A stretch of DNA of 64,000 nucleotides from Trichoplax adhaerens (GCF_000150275.1 NW_002060949.1:4897193-4961192); one strand, 5' to 3'. Shown: positions 42,108-55,504, counted from the stretch's first letter. Made by a program: numbers and translations. The notes: generated by a model from the sequence alone, not told the origin.

Positions 42108-45100
42108 GATATAATAATATGAAAATGATCGATATTCATTATAAATAGCACTTTTAATAGGAAAACTAATCTTTATTATTAAGAAATTTGAGAAGCAGTA
42201 AATAAGTTTCTCTTGGCCATTCTAGACATTCTATAAATGTACGTATGTATGAGATATAATATATACTGAAAAATAAATTATATGAATTACAATTATAAAT
42301 ACCGCACTTAATTAGAAAGGCAGATCTTCATTATATAGAGATTTTAAAGTAGTAAACATGCTTGCCCTGGCCAATTGAAGATATTTAACTAGTAATAGCC
42401 ATTCCAAGCAACCTATGTGCATGGAATATAACATAGAAATGATCGACACGAACAATAAATAGGGAATTTAATTAGAAAAGCTTATCTGTATAATTTAGAG
42501 ACTTTAATTTATTAAAGTATAAATATCTTTCCGCAGGCTAATCAGTGGGATTGAATAACTACAGATATACAATACTGCTTATGTAAAATCAGTGGATTCG
42601 ATTTATGGTAGATGCATAAGCCGTAAACATTTGTATCTCGATCGAAAGAAAATCAATCAGCAGTAACAATCCATTAATACTGTATATCGTAATACAGATT
42701 GATGCATGATATCTAAAATATAAATATGAAAACAATAAAGACGAACTATAGGCGATGTACTGTATTTAATCAAAAGGTTTCAGTTATTATTTAGGGCTAT
42801 ACATTTTAATATAGTAAACATACTTCTCTAGCCAATTAATGAGATTAATCTATAACAATATTTACCTTCTTGTTTACGATAGGTGTAGTACACATTAAAT
42901 TGATAGACTTAATGTATTGCAAATGCATAAATATTTTTTATTAATTAGACCGTGAAGTTATAAACATGTTCAGTTAGTTAATGAATTAATTAAACAGTAA
43001 ATCTAACCATATAGATACAATATGTTGTAACACATCCATTCATATTTCATCCATAGTTAAGCACAAAGACAGAAATGAATTATACTAATAGATAATTTAT
43101 TTTAATATGTTTTTATTTATGTTAGATTTTATTAATAAAAATAACTTGTCTATGTTGGCGAATTAATGGAATTAACTAACAACGATTTAGGATATAACAT
43201 ACTAGATATTGTACATAGTCTAACCTCAATGAGCTCGTGCTTGATATAAAAATTATCTAATTTATTCACGTGCTGTAATTTAGAGTAGTACTACTTTTCT
43301 TAGCTAATACTCTTGAGATTGATCAGTAATAACATTAGCATATTGCGAACGTAAATTATACACAGTATAATATTGATAGAACTAAATTTATGAGGTACCG
43401 CACTTCTATAAGAAACGACTGCTTTTACGATCTAGACACTTTAAAATGAAAAAAGGAATGCTAAATGCTCACCTTAGCTATTTAATCAAATGTAATCATA
43501 CGATATAAAACTAATAAATCTAAATACAGTAAGTGGTATAAAGGATTTCATTTAAGTTTTAAATATGTGATTGACATAATTTCATATTCATATTTTAGGG
43601 TTCTATTAGTATTTGCATCATTCTGGCATTAATAATACAATAATTGCCTTAATAGCTAGATACATATTCTTGGGTCATCAAAGCTTATTCATGATGTTTA
43701 GGAGATAGACAAGACTCAAATTTGAATAATCTATGCATAGAAAATACAGTTATATTTGAAATATATGATACATACTGCGTATGTGCATATAAGCATTTAT
43801 TTAACTTCAAGTTAAAATTTACCCGCGATGTATAGTTATTTGAACTTATTCTACGATTCTTTTTGATTAGTAAACATATATAACTAATATATTTAAAGTC
43901 TGTTAGATCATGCTGGTAAATTAATTTCAAGGCATAACATGATCATAAACTTATGAATATACATTTCATTCTACCCTATTATATATAATAGTAACACTAC
44001 TGCTAATATCAGGAATGCACCGGTACCTACCGAGCTGTACTTTTATAGTATAATTACTCTAATAAAATAACTCAACCCTTGGGCTAATGCCTACTAAAAT
44101 TTATGTACTTGATACAATATATCTACTATATGTTATCTTTATTGCTATTTTGTTATTACTAATTATTATTTATAATTACAATGAATTTCTTACTGAAAAT
44201 AAAGTATTTAACGTAAATTTAGCAATATTCATGACGGAGCAAAACGTTCTTATAATAAATGCTATTTAATAACGTTAAATGACTAAATATTATAGTTATA
44301 ATACGTTAGAATAGCTGAAATGCATTAATTGCTATTAGTAGATATTAGCACTGTAGTATTGATTATATACTAACTGTAATAGCTCGTGCATTGTCCGTTA
44401 TAAACAATATTTTCATAGCAAGTACTTTACATGAAATTATGAAACGTTTAAAGTTATCTCCATAATACTGTGCTGTATATTTATTTGCTACTGTCAGTAT
44501 TGGCTAATTATAGGTGATTAGAAATATGCCGTACCTAATTTCCGATATAGAAGCAGTTAGTTTATCGTACACGTATGCGGTTAAGTTCCAAGAGCAAATC
44601 TACAACCTTTAGAGTGCTGTCTTGAAGTATACGGAGAAAATATACGGTAGTACGTATACACACAGGTTCATTAAAATTCATTTAATAATATCAAGATTAA
44701 TTTTGGTAATTAATAGGATGTAGAGCACTTGGCACGACGCATAAAGGTTGCCCATAGTATGGCAGAAAAGAGATTGCTATCACCAATTTCGTAAGCAAAT
44801 TACTGCTGTCTTAAATGCGAACGAAGGCTAATTTTAATAGTGAAAGAATTTACTTATGATAGATACAAGGTAGCGAAGTTGATACGGCAACCTTTAAAAT
44901 TATGTCGAATTTAAGCCTTTCTAAACTGATTATGATCAAGAAACAATTGCAATTTTAAAATAAATGCCGTCACTACAAGACCTCTTATTTATTGAATAAA
45001 TTTTCTTATGTCCCTATAAAAATACATCTAAGTAGAGCGACAATACAATTTATTCTATCTATCTCCTATGTTGATTTACTATGAAATTTACCTTGACGAC

Positions 45101-46065
45101 GTATCCTTCCAGAATTCCACACATTCAACAGGAATTAGATGTTTAATTGTTTAATACAATAAAATGCTGATCAATTAAGAAATGAATTTATTAAGGTGCA
45201 TACAATACAAAACAGATTATCACTATACAGCACGTCACATTGAATTTCATACCTTGCATCTTAATAAAATCTCATAATAAAAAATCTAAACCATTAGTCT
45301 CTACGAAAATCATATTATACAATATTATTATATCATATTCTGTTTATCCAGATTTATTTCCAGTATTGCTTACGCAAGTAATACATTTTCGTCAATAAAA
45401 ACAAAGACAATTGCAGATAAAACCAAATGCTTAAGCATTCAATTTAAATGTAGTCAAATACCTCAGCCAGTTACGATAGTGGGAACTACTGACAGTTAAG
45501 ATTAAAATTTTTTCCTTGAGTTAAGGCTATAAAGAACCAATAGTCCTACATAATTTAAGATTAGTTTCGTAGTTTATTACGGCACCATTTTGTACAGAAT
45601 CGTAGTAAAAACAAAATGATAAAGATAAGCATTTAATATATTTGCGTATATTGAAAACATTATTAAGACTGTGTAAGGAACGTCAATTAAGCATCTTTTA
45701 ATTTCGCGCGAAGGCATAATAATATTCAGATTAATATTATTAAAACATGGCCTTTCTCCTAGTGGAGTTAGTATACTGCAGAAAATTTATATCACCCTCA
45801 TTCTTATAAAATCCTGTTATCAATGCGAATGTATATCACAGCAATCAATCACTACCTCGTTCTGATTCTACTATTCCAATATCCGTGTAAAATTATGGAT
45901 TCGTCGCAAACTGTACATGTTATAATAACGTATAAAATAATAATATTTACGATTTTCAATTGTCATCATTTTAATAAGAATCATTTAAAACTTGTAGCAT
46001 TTTATTGCTACAAAAAGATACATGTGTTTTTAACATTATTTTAGTATTGAATATCTAATTCCAAA

Positions 46066-47943
46066 CTATAATTTTGTATTGTAATAGCTTTTACGATTTA
46101 ATCGCATGCCTTCGATAGCTAATTTTAGTAAACGGCGTTGTTGATGAGGTTTAATACCATGTTCTGCTAGCGAGCCATCGATTTCTTCCAATGTATAGTT
46201 ATGATTTTTGGGCATTGGTTGATAGACATTGAATCTACGAGGAATTCAAAATAGCTTAATCAATGATGTTATGAAAGTTAAAATGTAGATAGTGAGTGAT
46301 TCATTGTTATACATATATGTTATTCTTACATTCATGATTAAAATAAATGGAAATAGAATCGGTTGAAAGGACTAGCCTATGAAAAAATGCTTGAGACGGT
46401 AATGTGAATCTGTGTCGTCCAATAATAATTCATAACTATAAGCTTGTCATCTTCAATACAGCTGTGAATCGCCCTTTAAACTTTTTTATTTACTGTAACT
46501 ATATCAAATAATCCAATTTGAAGATATCTTGACAAGCAATATATCTTATGAATTTTTTTTCATTTTATTTTCATCGACGACACAAATATGATCATTGCCC
46601 TAATCGATTGATGATCACGAAGGCATATTTTTATAATGGTGCAATTGGAATAAATGATTACTGTCCTGCTACATAGTACAAGGGATCAAAGTAAGATGGA
46701 AAATAAGTATTGTCTCTTCAAGGTCAAAATAGTATAGCGTACAATTGTACTATGGTGTAGTGTATAAAATTTTTCAGTTTTTGACCATCAACTTGGAGTA
46801 ATTCAATGGGGAAAGATATTATACGGCGGAATAGGTGATATGTTGTAATAAGTGTAATGTTGCTATACTAAGATTTCACTTTTACCGGATAACAATATCT
46901 TCACTTCAATTTTTGTTGTTACTGTCGGTAATCAACATGGTAAGTACTGTATTATAGGTAAATAGCGAGGGATAATGTGGTCATGTATTTACTAACGGTT
47001 AAGAGGAAAGATGGCATTCAACTTACCTTCTATCATGTTTTGGTAGTATGCCCATTTTATCGGCTAACATACCCACATAGACATCATCCAATACTTTAAT
47101 AATACGAGTGCTTTTAACCTTGGATAGCATGCCTTCTAGGACATCGCTTGTTAAGACGTAAGCATATCCAGAACAAAATTGAGGAAATATATTCTTACTG
47201 TATTCACGCCTTGATATTGCGTACTTGCTACGACGATCACGTATAGCATAGCGACTTTCTTCTTCAATATGAGCACGACAGATCCACATTTTAGTCGGGA
47301 AATAACGTTCCAATTGTAAGACTAATTCGAATAACCGTGGCGCATTAATAAAGACGTCATCATCTCCTTTAAAATAAAATTTAGGTCGACAAAAATAATA
47401 TGCCCAACGCATGCCCAAGACAGTTTTATCGGTCAACGATTTTAAATTGTCTTGAAAATCACCAAAGACTAAATCACCATGTTCTTCACCTTCTTCAATC
47501 ACTTTCTTATCCACGGCTTCTTTACCCGATTTACCAACTACAAAAACGGTCCTCCATGCAACCGGATGCTTGGTACGACGTGCGTAATCAGAACCATTTC
47601 CCCATGAAGTTCTAATAGCCATTCTACGATCATGATGATTAGGCTTGGAATTAATAACTAATATTAAAAAAGCAGGCGCTTCACAGATTTTAGCGTTGGG
47701 TTTCTTAGCATCGTATTGATAGATTGAAATATCTTCGGTTAGATTGATTATAACGTTGCTATCATTATTGGATGAATGACTTAAAGCTAATGATCTCATG
47801 ACGGAGAAATTGGATACGAGCATATTGGTGGTATCGTTGGGTTCACTAGTTCGAACAATGCGCCGTGTAGCAATAAAAATTCCAGTAAAGCATATAAAAT
47901 TCAGTAGTAATAAGAGTTGAATATTGCATCGGGCATAAATCAT
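46066..47943 (-). CDS. Beta-1,3-galactosyl/GlcNAc-transferase family protein (GT31)
   Basis: A type II Golgi membrane glycosyltransferase of family GT31, which forms beta-1,3 linkages from UDP-sugars. Two exons, 47027-47943 and 46066-46234, join in phase 2 and give 361 residues. The short N-terminal tail is followed by one membrane anchor (residues about 9-26), a stem with several Asn-X-Ser/Thr sites, then the catalytic domain. Family motifs are RRMAIRTSWG (about 106-115), VFVVGKS, FQDNLKSLTDKTVLGMRWA, the metal and nucleotide-binding DDD triad in KGDDDVF (194-196), FCSGYAYVLTSD (257-267) and LDDVYVG (285-291). The second exon supplies about 55 polar residues after the catalytic core. The start is the first Met, just before the anchor. 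Exact donor and acceptor sugars cannot be told from sequence. Confidence 0.92.
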
Positions 47944-48599
47944 CTTTCACCGAATCCCTTTTCACTGTGTATCCGTCGATGGTGTCGAGGAGAGGAAAAA
48001 AAAGAGAAGGAGAAAAAAAAGATCAATTTCATTGACTGGTCATGTGGTAATCGCTATCCCATGCCTACACAAACTACACTGTATGTCCTATACTTTATCC
48101 TATGCTGCAGTAGTTATCGACAGTTCTGTATTCTTTCATGCTCCAACTTACCGTTGCAATGGTTGTTAATCCAAATATCCAACGGTGTTACTCAAGGAAA
48201 AGTCAATTTTCCAATTTGTACTGGAGATCCAAATTGAAGAAAAGCAATATTAAAAGAGAAGAGAATCGATTGGCCAACGTTAGGATGTTGAGCTGTACAC
48301 TTTTCCCTTGTGTCCTTCTATAGCCTGTCGATCATGGAGTGAAAGTGATGGTTGGTGTAGTGGTCTAAAATGGAAACGATCTTTGCCCTTCCAGTCAACA
48401 CCAGGATGACCGAAAGTAATATCGACTTGGAAAGATCAAACTCGTCGGTCAAATCAATTGCAAATGAGATTCACCTTTGAAATCTTTAGTTCAAGGATGA
48501 CTTTAACTGTAGTAAAAAGTTGCAGAAATGCATTGGCCATCAATAGTTCATCAATTATGACTAAAGATGTTCAACCAAGAAGTCATTGGGCCAACTTCT

Positions 48600-50140
48600 C
48601 CATCAAGATGATGTCGCTAACAAGAAGACTACAGTAGTGTACTGTACAGCATCGTACTGTACACTGTAGACTACAATGAGAGGTCTGGCCAGTACAGTAC
48701 ATTGTACTGTATACTAGAGTACTGTACACTGGAAGGGGCTTTCACTTCAATTACTCTACTACTATACTGTATGTACTGTAAGTATAGTATAATAAATTAC
48801 ACAGGCATGTTTATGAGAGCTTCTTCTTTTCACACATAACAATTTGGATGAATTTCGTTCTTAAAATGTCGCAAAACATGAGTGTTAATTTCTCTGAAAC
48901 GAAAAGGATCACGCTGTACTGTATGCTAAAATGCCAGATGATTATACCTACTGTAAGAGAGATATGATCAAGTCAATCCATTACAGTGGCTGCGCGAAAT
49001 CAAGGGTTCATAAGCCTGACGGTCAAACCCATACAGGTACATTCGAGAGATATTTTACCTCTATGGTCAAACTATTTAGCAAGTTATGTCAGGGAACTAC
49101 TGCCCAAAAAAGAAAGAAAGGGAAGAGGCGAAGTCAAGCGATCGTTGACTATACTCATCATGTGCAGGCGGATTGATTTTTTGCATCATTTCAACGATAT
49201 CACATCTTTGTCATCGCCTGCTAAGTGAGTAATGTACAGTAGGATAGACGCTTTCATGGGTACCCCCTACAGTAAAGTATAGTAGAATGGCCGGGAAATG
49301 ATCATGATAGGCCTCCGCCTTACGGTACAGTCGATCTCACTGACGGCCGCTTTGCGTTCCCTTTTTCCTTTTACTACAGTGCGGCACAGTATGGTGTATT
49401 GATTTTGTTTTCAGGTTAGCAAAATCCTTCTCGAGGTGCTAGAAACAATCTATACAACCGAAGACCCATCCATTTCTCGCCAATTCCATATACTGTAGAA
49501 TAATATTCAAGATGACTATTACTTAATTAATATAGTCTATTTAATTTGCTGTATGAAGAAGATTGTGAAAGCAAAAATCAAGACACTACACTGTGGTCCA
49601 GGTCGTGTTCAGAGCACAACACACCACGAGTAGCATATTTGGGCGTTGTCTAGAGTACAAAGTGCTCAAGGGTTGACTAATGTTTTCCTAAATACAGTAC
49701 AGTATTCCAGTCTAGCATAGTACAGTACATGTATGACTAGACAGTACTGTCTACTCTAGATATTGTACTGCAGATTTGCAGTCCTGTCTACAGTACTGTG
49801 CAGTACTGTAGACTAGAAAGTAAAGACTGTACAGTAAAAGTCTCTCCTGCTACAGTGTACAGTACGTGCAGTACTGTCAATTCGTTCAACTGTAGTACTG
49901 TACACTGTACAGTATTCTTCGCAGGTGACGCTTCGCACTCTCTACTCAGTAGTGTCATACTGTAGGTGACGCTTCCGTAGGTGACGCTTCGCACTCTCTA
50001 CTCAGTAGTGTCGTAGGTGACGCTTCCGTAGCTGACGCTTCGCACTCTCTACTGTACTGTACTGTACAGTGTACAGTACTGTGTACAGTGTACAGTGTAC
50101 AGTGTACTGTACTGTACTGTACTAGCAGCAAGTCCATACT
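48600..50140. repeat. Dense field of self-complementary TACAGTACTGTA-type motifs
   Basis: Words such as TACAGTAC, GTACTGTA, TGTACAGTG and ACTGTAGAC occur dozens of times, mostly near 48630-48790, 49690-49915 and 50048-50125. TACAGTACTGTA and GTACTGTACAGTAC are their own reverse complements, so many local hairpins are possible. Density falls off sharply on both sides, though isolated copies occur as far as 50660. Confidence 0.75.
49918..50055 (+). repeat. Nested GGTGACGCTTC tandem repeat
   Basis: GGTGACGCTTC (or GCTGACGCTTC) occurs five times in about 120 bases (from 49923). Three copies are followed by GCACTCTCTACT (two of these then CAGTAGTGTC), two by CGTAG. The result is a two-level unit of about 56 bases. 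Minus-strand frames across it read EASPT/ECEAS-like peptides, which are translations of the repeat. Confidence 0.85.
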
Positions 50141-50424
50141 GTCGGCATAGACAGTGTGCCAGAAGAAATAATCTACTGGTCAACTAAAGCAAAAAAGGCA
50201 ACCAACATTGGGTCCATTTTTTCTTTCTTCAACATCTATCTCTACAGTTTACAGCTGGTCGTCTAAGAAACTCAAGCAGTTTACCTGCTAACCTATTCAA
50301 TTTCGATTGGCACTTTGTCAATCTATACCTTATCGTGGTTATTTCAACTCAGTTGATTTGATATTTTACCAATTGTATCCCATTGAATTCAATATTAACA
50401 AGAAACAAGCGAGTGTGTCTATTC

Positions 50425-53400
50425 ATGGCCGATGATACATTCACGGTAGTGTTAGAAGGCGGCAGCCCATGGGGAATCCGTGTACATGGCGGAAAAGATT
50501 TTGGATCTCCTATTGTAGTACAAAAGGTAAGAGTTAACTTAAAAAGAGGAAGAAATGAAGATAATTTAGCTAGGATACAACGATATCGATTGACTACGGT
50601 CAAGTAGTTAATATAGCGCCATACAGTACAACAGCGACTACACTGTATACAGTGTAATGTGGACAGAAGCCCTTTGATAAACGATGTTGCCACGGTAATG
50701 GGCTAAAGGCCCATTGGACTGCACTGCAGAGGGTTATCCCCTTTTTGCTGACATCGTCAACAAAATTCAATATTGCAGTCTATAGGAGAAAGTTAAAATG
50801 TAGACAACCGATTAAATCGACATGCTAGACTGGCTATCATGCCGTACAGGGATCCACACTTTCCTTCTTTGATTGATCGATCGATGTAGTCCAAGCTGTT
50901 GCATAGTTAGACAACAATGTTTTGTATTGTTTATGCGTCGTTAAGATCGATATGAAAAATAATCTCGGCTTCAAAATTGAAAATGTTCTATATGACAGTG
51001 ATGTCTTCATTTATCAGATAGTCCAGCACTACAGCAATAGCTTGCAGGTAATATACAACTGAATCCTAAAGTAACTTCCGTTCTAGTCATTATAATTATT
51101 TATGTTCTAGTTGCTAAATGCTATAAAAATAAATAAACACTAAGTTAATATAACGCTTACGCATGCAAATAACGTTATTAATCATGAATTTTACATCAGT
51201 CACAACTGAAAGCCGTAGCAAGAGTCCACTTTTAGTAATAACGTCTACAATAATATCCTTCTGAACTACACTCTACTATAACGACCTAGAATAGTTAATT
51301 ATAATACTAAATACGATGCTGTGTTATGTTGAAAGTCATTTCGTAATCAGTTTACATAAAGTTACTCCAGGTTGAATTGTACTATCTGTTAGTCATAACT
51401 TGTAACCAATAATCTTATTGATGGATAACTATCCTTACTGTCTATGAGGATTAATGAATGCAATCATTAGAGTGCTGATGGCCTTCTAGTATGCAGAATT
51501 ATAAAACCTGGACACTCCACCTACTTTAAAAAGTAAAGCACCCGCATTATCCAGTTGATCATGCGATTCAAAAATGACGTTGGATAAGTTTACGGATTAA
51601 GTTGGAGTAGCAATGACTACAAATAGTAGTGAAAAAGTCGCAACTAAAGTATACTCCAATGCATATGGCATACTCACAGTTCGTTGTGCTTACATGAGCT
51701 GCAATCTATACGTATCCTTGCTAGAAATCGTTAGCAATGCATGTCTGCAATAACATGTAGGACAAGTACGGTATGCAAAGTCCATCTCCTTGAAACAGTT
51801 ACAAATGATATTATTTGGGCTCATATAGCATATGTTTTATATCCTCAAAAACAAAAAATTCAACCGTAGCTTTTAAAGAAGCATATTTATAGTACCATTA
51901 CATATTAAATTCGATTGCAGTCAACTATCGAGATCGGTTTATTTGCCTCTGTTGTGATCAATTATTTTGCAATGTTACCCATAGAAAAGTGTTACTTCAC
52001 AAAATGGTACAGGTCTACAACATTATGTTGCTACTCTTTATAAATATTTTATTCTTCCTATCCTTTTAGATCATCCCTGGTGGTAAGGCATCTAAATGTG
52101 TTCAATTAAAAGGCGGTGAATACGTCATAGCTATTAATGACAATCCATGTGGACCTTTGCGACATGTCGAAGTTCAGTCACTAATAAAGAATAGCGGCAC
52201 ATTAAAAATGGTGCTAACCAGGTAAGCGAGTAGTAAAGTATAGATCGCATATAATGTGGCGGTCACTATGCTATTTATTTTCAAAGTATTTTTACCAGTA
52301 TTTCACTTCTGAGTGCATCCAACGTGATCATAAATCTTCCATCTTCCTTTTAGACATATTAATTATTGACTTATCGATATGCGCTAGTTATAAGTAGCAG
52401 TAGCTCTCATCAACAAATGCAAATCAGTTATCCACTGAACTTGTCACAATTTTTCTTTAATCGAGTCGCCAGTTTTTATTTCTTGTATATGTATGTACAC
52501 TATTTTGCCAGGATGATATCTAATTTTTCATCTGTAAGTAATATCTCGATTTTATATGTGTAGCAATATAAAAATTCTTTATTTTATTAACGATGAACCC
52601 TTCACTACATAGACATCATAATAGAACCTATGATGTAATTGGTAACCTAAGTTTTGGCATTTGCTATTAATTATACAAATTATTTTGATAAATTTCAAAC
52701 AAACTACTATTCCTTTAAGACAACACTAACCGTACTTTATGGTAACTACACAATACGTAATATATATTTATTCAAGTATTGTTTTTTGGATGGAGGAAAT
52801 AATTCGATTCTGTAGCATGCTTTATTTGCTAGCGCAAAGTAGTAGCGATAGTACTTATTACAGGGCATTATCATCGTTCACCTTTTATGTACTGTATGTG
52901 TAGTTAATGTACAGCCAAATTATTACTTCGTTGTTTTATATTGTAAGTATTATCTACTTTATTCCACATATATTAATACGATAGCATTACAATAATTTCA
53001 ATAGCAGATTTGCTGTAGGTAGTTGCATAGCTGCTCCTTTACTTATCATCAGTCTACGTGGTCTTTTGCAAAAAGCTTAATTTTTTGAAATTAATTGCAT
53101 TTTTTCTTTAATTATCCGGAGTCGATAACACAATCAACATATTACGTAACATCAGACAGGATAGTTGCAGTAATGTAATTAAATTAACCAATTCAATGAG
53201 TTATTAACAATAATTTATTGTATCATGTCTTTAATTTGTATATAGTTCCAAACTCACTGCCTCTAAAGCTAACAGTAGTGCTGCTGCTTCTACTGCTAAA
53301 CGTCCATCGAAAGATTTAACTACATCAAAGCCGCCAGGAATAAAAGACGCCACTATTAAAGCCTATTCCAAGATGCAATCCAAATCCCCTAAAAATGGTA

Positions 53401-55504
53401 CTATTACTCCCTATAACCTTCTATTATTGTCAAAACGACATCAATTCATGTCACTGATTTTGCTCTTTCTAATGGCTGTGTAGCTGGAACTGCTTCATCT
53501 ATTAAGGATAAAAAATCATTGAAAGATACCGCTGCCGAAAAATCTCCCACTAAATCATCAACTAAATCTACGAAAGATGATGAAAATAGTAAAAGTAAAA
53601 GTTTTGTCTATTTCATTTTTTATTAAAACTTATTTAATAGACTAGGCTAAAAGCTGTTAACCTTCTAAATCATCATTAGTATAATATGATACAGTTTATT
53701 TGAGGCAATAGCAAATGATTAAGTATGAAAGAGATTTCACGTTATTTCATATTCTTGATAAATGATTTTGTTTAATTTATGACTGATAATTGTTACTTCT
53801 AGAGTCAACTAAAATAAAACCATCTGAAATCATAGCAAGTGCTAAATCATCTACTGCAGATCAAAAGAAAGGTTGTTCTTAAATGAATGTTCCTATTCCA
53901 AATTATTTGGATCTATTTTGTATCTTTACAAATATCTCTGACGCCAATTGTATTTGTTAATGTAGAATCTACGCCTTCTCTAACCACCACAAAGGCCCCA
54001 GCTGCAGCAACTGCTACAAGAACGACTGTTACTACAAAAACACCTGCTACTACAAAAACGACTGTTACTACAAAAACGCCTGCTACTACAAAAACAACTG
54101 TTACTACAAAAACGACTGTTACTACAAAAACGCCTGCTACAAAAACGCCTGTTACGAAAACGCCTACTACAACCACGAATAAGGCCTTTATCAAGCCAAC
54201 GCCCAAAACTACCAGTGATAACAGTTTCGTACAAATATACTATTTGTCCATAACATGCATAAATTAATGAAATATTCCCTTATTATTTGATGGCTAATTA
54301 TAATCTTTTAACTTCTGTTATATATGCAATAGAATCTACGAATACTACCAGCTCAACGACAGCTTCCAGTAAGATTACTATTAGTAAACCTACTTCGAAA
54401 CCAATTAGTACGAGCAAGAAAAACGATAGTGATAAAGCTTCAGCTAGTGCGGCTTCTAAAAACAACGAAAAGAAGCCTGAACCCCCAAAGAGTACGATAA
54501 AAAGTGAACAACCGAAGGCTAGTAACAGCCCCAAGCCCGATGGTAAAAAGACGACTAAAATTACAATCTCTGCTAGGTCGAATCCTGATGCAAAGATCTG
54601 CAATGGGTGTAAAGAAGTTATCAGGTTCGCTTTTTCATTCTGTCGCTATTTCAAGATACTAGAACAATAAGACTTGCTTGATGCATATAACTTTGTGAAA
54701 AGTACTATTAACCTATTTGGGTTTATTTCTAGTAGCATTTTCTAATTTTATTTACCATAAATCTTGTTATGTAGTGGTCCACATTTAATGGCTATGAATA
54801 AGCCTTGGCATCCAGAACATTTTCTGTGTCGTGAATGTGGAAAGTCTTTGAGGGGTATAGAATTTATCGAAAACGACGGTTTTCCGTACTGTGTAGAGGA
54901 CTACTATAATCTATTTGGAAACAAATGTGCTGGCTGTGGCGAACCAATTAAGGAGGTTGGTAATAGTATCAAAATTTTAATCTTAATAATTTTAATTGAT
55001 ACTTTATAAAATAGTCCTTAACTGTACAAGACTTCGGTAAATTGGTGGATACTTGTACACAATTTCTTGAAAGACTTTTAACTGATGATATTCACTGTAT
55101 ATAGAACTATATTAATGCAATTGGTAAAACTTGGCATGCAGAACACTTTGTTTGCTGTTTGTGTGATAAACAGTTGGGAAATATTCCGTTTCATGTCGAT
55201 AATGGTAAACCTTACTGTGAATTTCATTATGAAGAGTTATTTGCAACTAGATGTCATAAATGTGATGAAGCTGTAAAAGCTGGAGAGCAGTGGATTGAAG
55301 CCCTGGGTCATAATTGGCACAAAAGATGCTTTCGATGTGTGGTAAGTAAGAGAGGCAGTATAATTAGTAACACAAATCGTTACATCATTTCAATTTATCA
55401 TTACGGTGTTATAGGAGTGCCAAATTGAACTTCATGGAAAGAGCTTTTATTCGCGAGAAGACCATCCATACTGCAGTGAGCATAGGCATCTTATTTCAAC
55501 CTAA
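50425..55504 (+). CDS. Enigma-type PDZ plus three-LIM protein
   Basis: Resembles the PDLIM5/PDLIM7/LDB3 (Zasp, Enigma) family, adaptors that link alpha-actinin and actin structures to signalling proteins. Ten exons join in phase: 50425-50526, 52070-52221, 53246-53397, 53484-53594, 53803-53871, 53966-54223, 54333-54624, 54775-54955, 55105-55341 and 55415-55504; 1644 nt, 547 residues. The PDZ domain spans residues 1-84 (MADDTFTVVLEGGSPWGIRV; the GLGF-type loop reads SPWGI). A 280-residue linker rich in Lys, Ser, Thr and Pro follows, with TTVTTKTPATTK repeats at about 205-260. Three zinc-binding LIM domains start at CNGC (371), CAGC (430) and CHKC (489), and the chain ends 14 residues after the last HPYC. 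Linker exons all begin and end in phase 1, so exon skipping would keep frame. Gene name not assigned because orthology among Enigma members is unclear. Confidence 0.95.
54010..54165 (+). repeat. Coding minisatellite in the PDZ-LIM linker
   Basis: The 18-base half-units ACTGTTACTACAAAAACG and CCTGCTACTACAAAAACG alternate several times, encoding TVTTKT and PATTKT. The repeat stays in frame across exon 6 of the PDZ-LIM gene, and its minus strand reads as valine-rich or cysteine/arginine-rich frames that are not genes. Confidence 0.9.

Larger units (their letters stand above)
41890..43490 (+). repeat. Decayed tandem array, about 150 bp period
   Basis: The phrase TAGAGATTTTAAAGTAGTAA, continuing ACATGCTTGCCCTGGCCAAT, then TAATGAGATTAACTAGTAATA, recurs in eroded form near 41900, 42190, 42340, 42500, 42805, 42950, 43130, 43275 and 43440. 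A second phrase, ACAATAAATACCGCACTTAA followed by TTAGAAA, precedes several copies (for example about 42130, 42290, 42450 and 43390). Spacings are about 145-180 or twice that, which suggests nine or more original units. Confidence 0.65.
39087..46065. other. Gene-poor region between Caspr-like and GT31 genes
   Basis: Nearly 7 kb without a supported gene; short frames at 39172-39363, 40693-40896, 43685-43930, 44087-44269 and 45823-46044 look like chance in AT-rich DNA. It should contain the Caspr-like promoter just above 39086. A decayed tandem array fills about 41890-43490 and a hairpin lies at 41958-42006. Confidence 0.5.
47944..50424. other. Intergenic between divergent GT31 and PDZ-LIM genes
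   Basis: The shared upstream region of two divergently transcribed genes. Overlapping plus-strand frames at 47917-48323 and 48931-49228 have no recognisable domain; one contains a basic KKERKGRG-type stretch. From about 48600 to 50140 the DNA is dominated by GTAC/ACTGT-rich repeats listed separately. No promoter motif could be assigned. Confidence 0.45.

Noticed and set aside
47400-48323. Plus-strand frames opposite and upstream of the GT31 gene
   Set aside because: One is the antisense shadow of the GT31 exon; the others lack any recognisable feature and overlap one another.
48931-49228. Two overlapping plus-strand frames with a basic stretch
   Set aside because: No domain, no splice context and conflicting frames; not supported as a gene.
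49788-50137. Minus-strand frames with EASPT/ECEAS repeats
   Set aside because: They are translations of the nested non-coding tandem repeat and the GTAC-rich field.
53913-54234. Two minus-strand frames (valine-rich and Cys/Arg-rich) opposite PDZ-LIM exon 6
   Set aside because: They are antisense readings of the coding minisatellite; the plus-strand frame fits the gene's splice phases.
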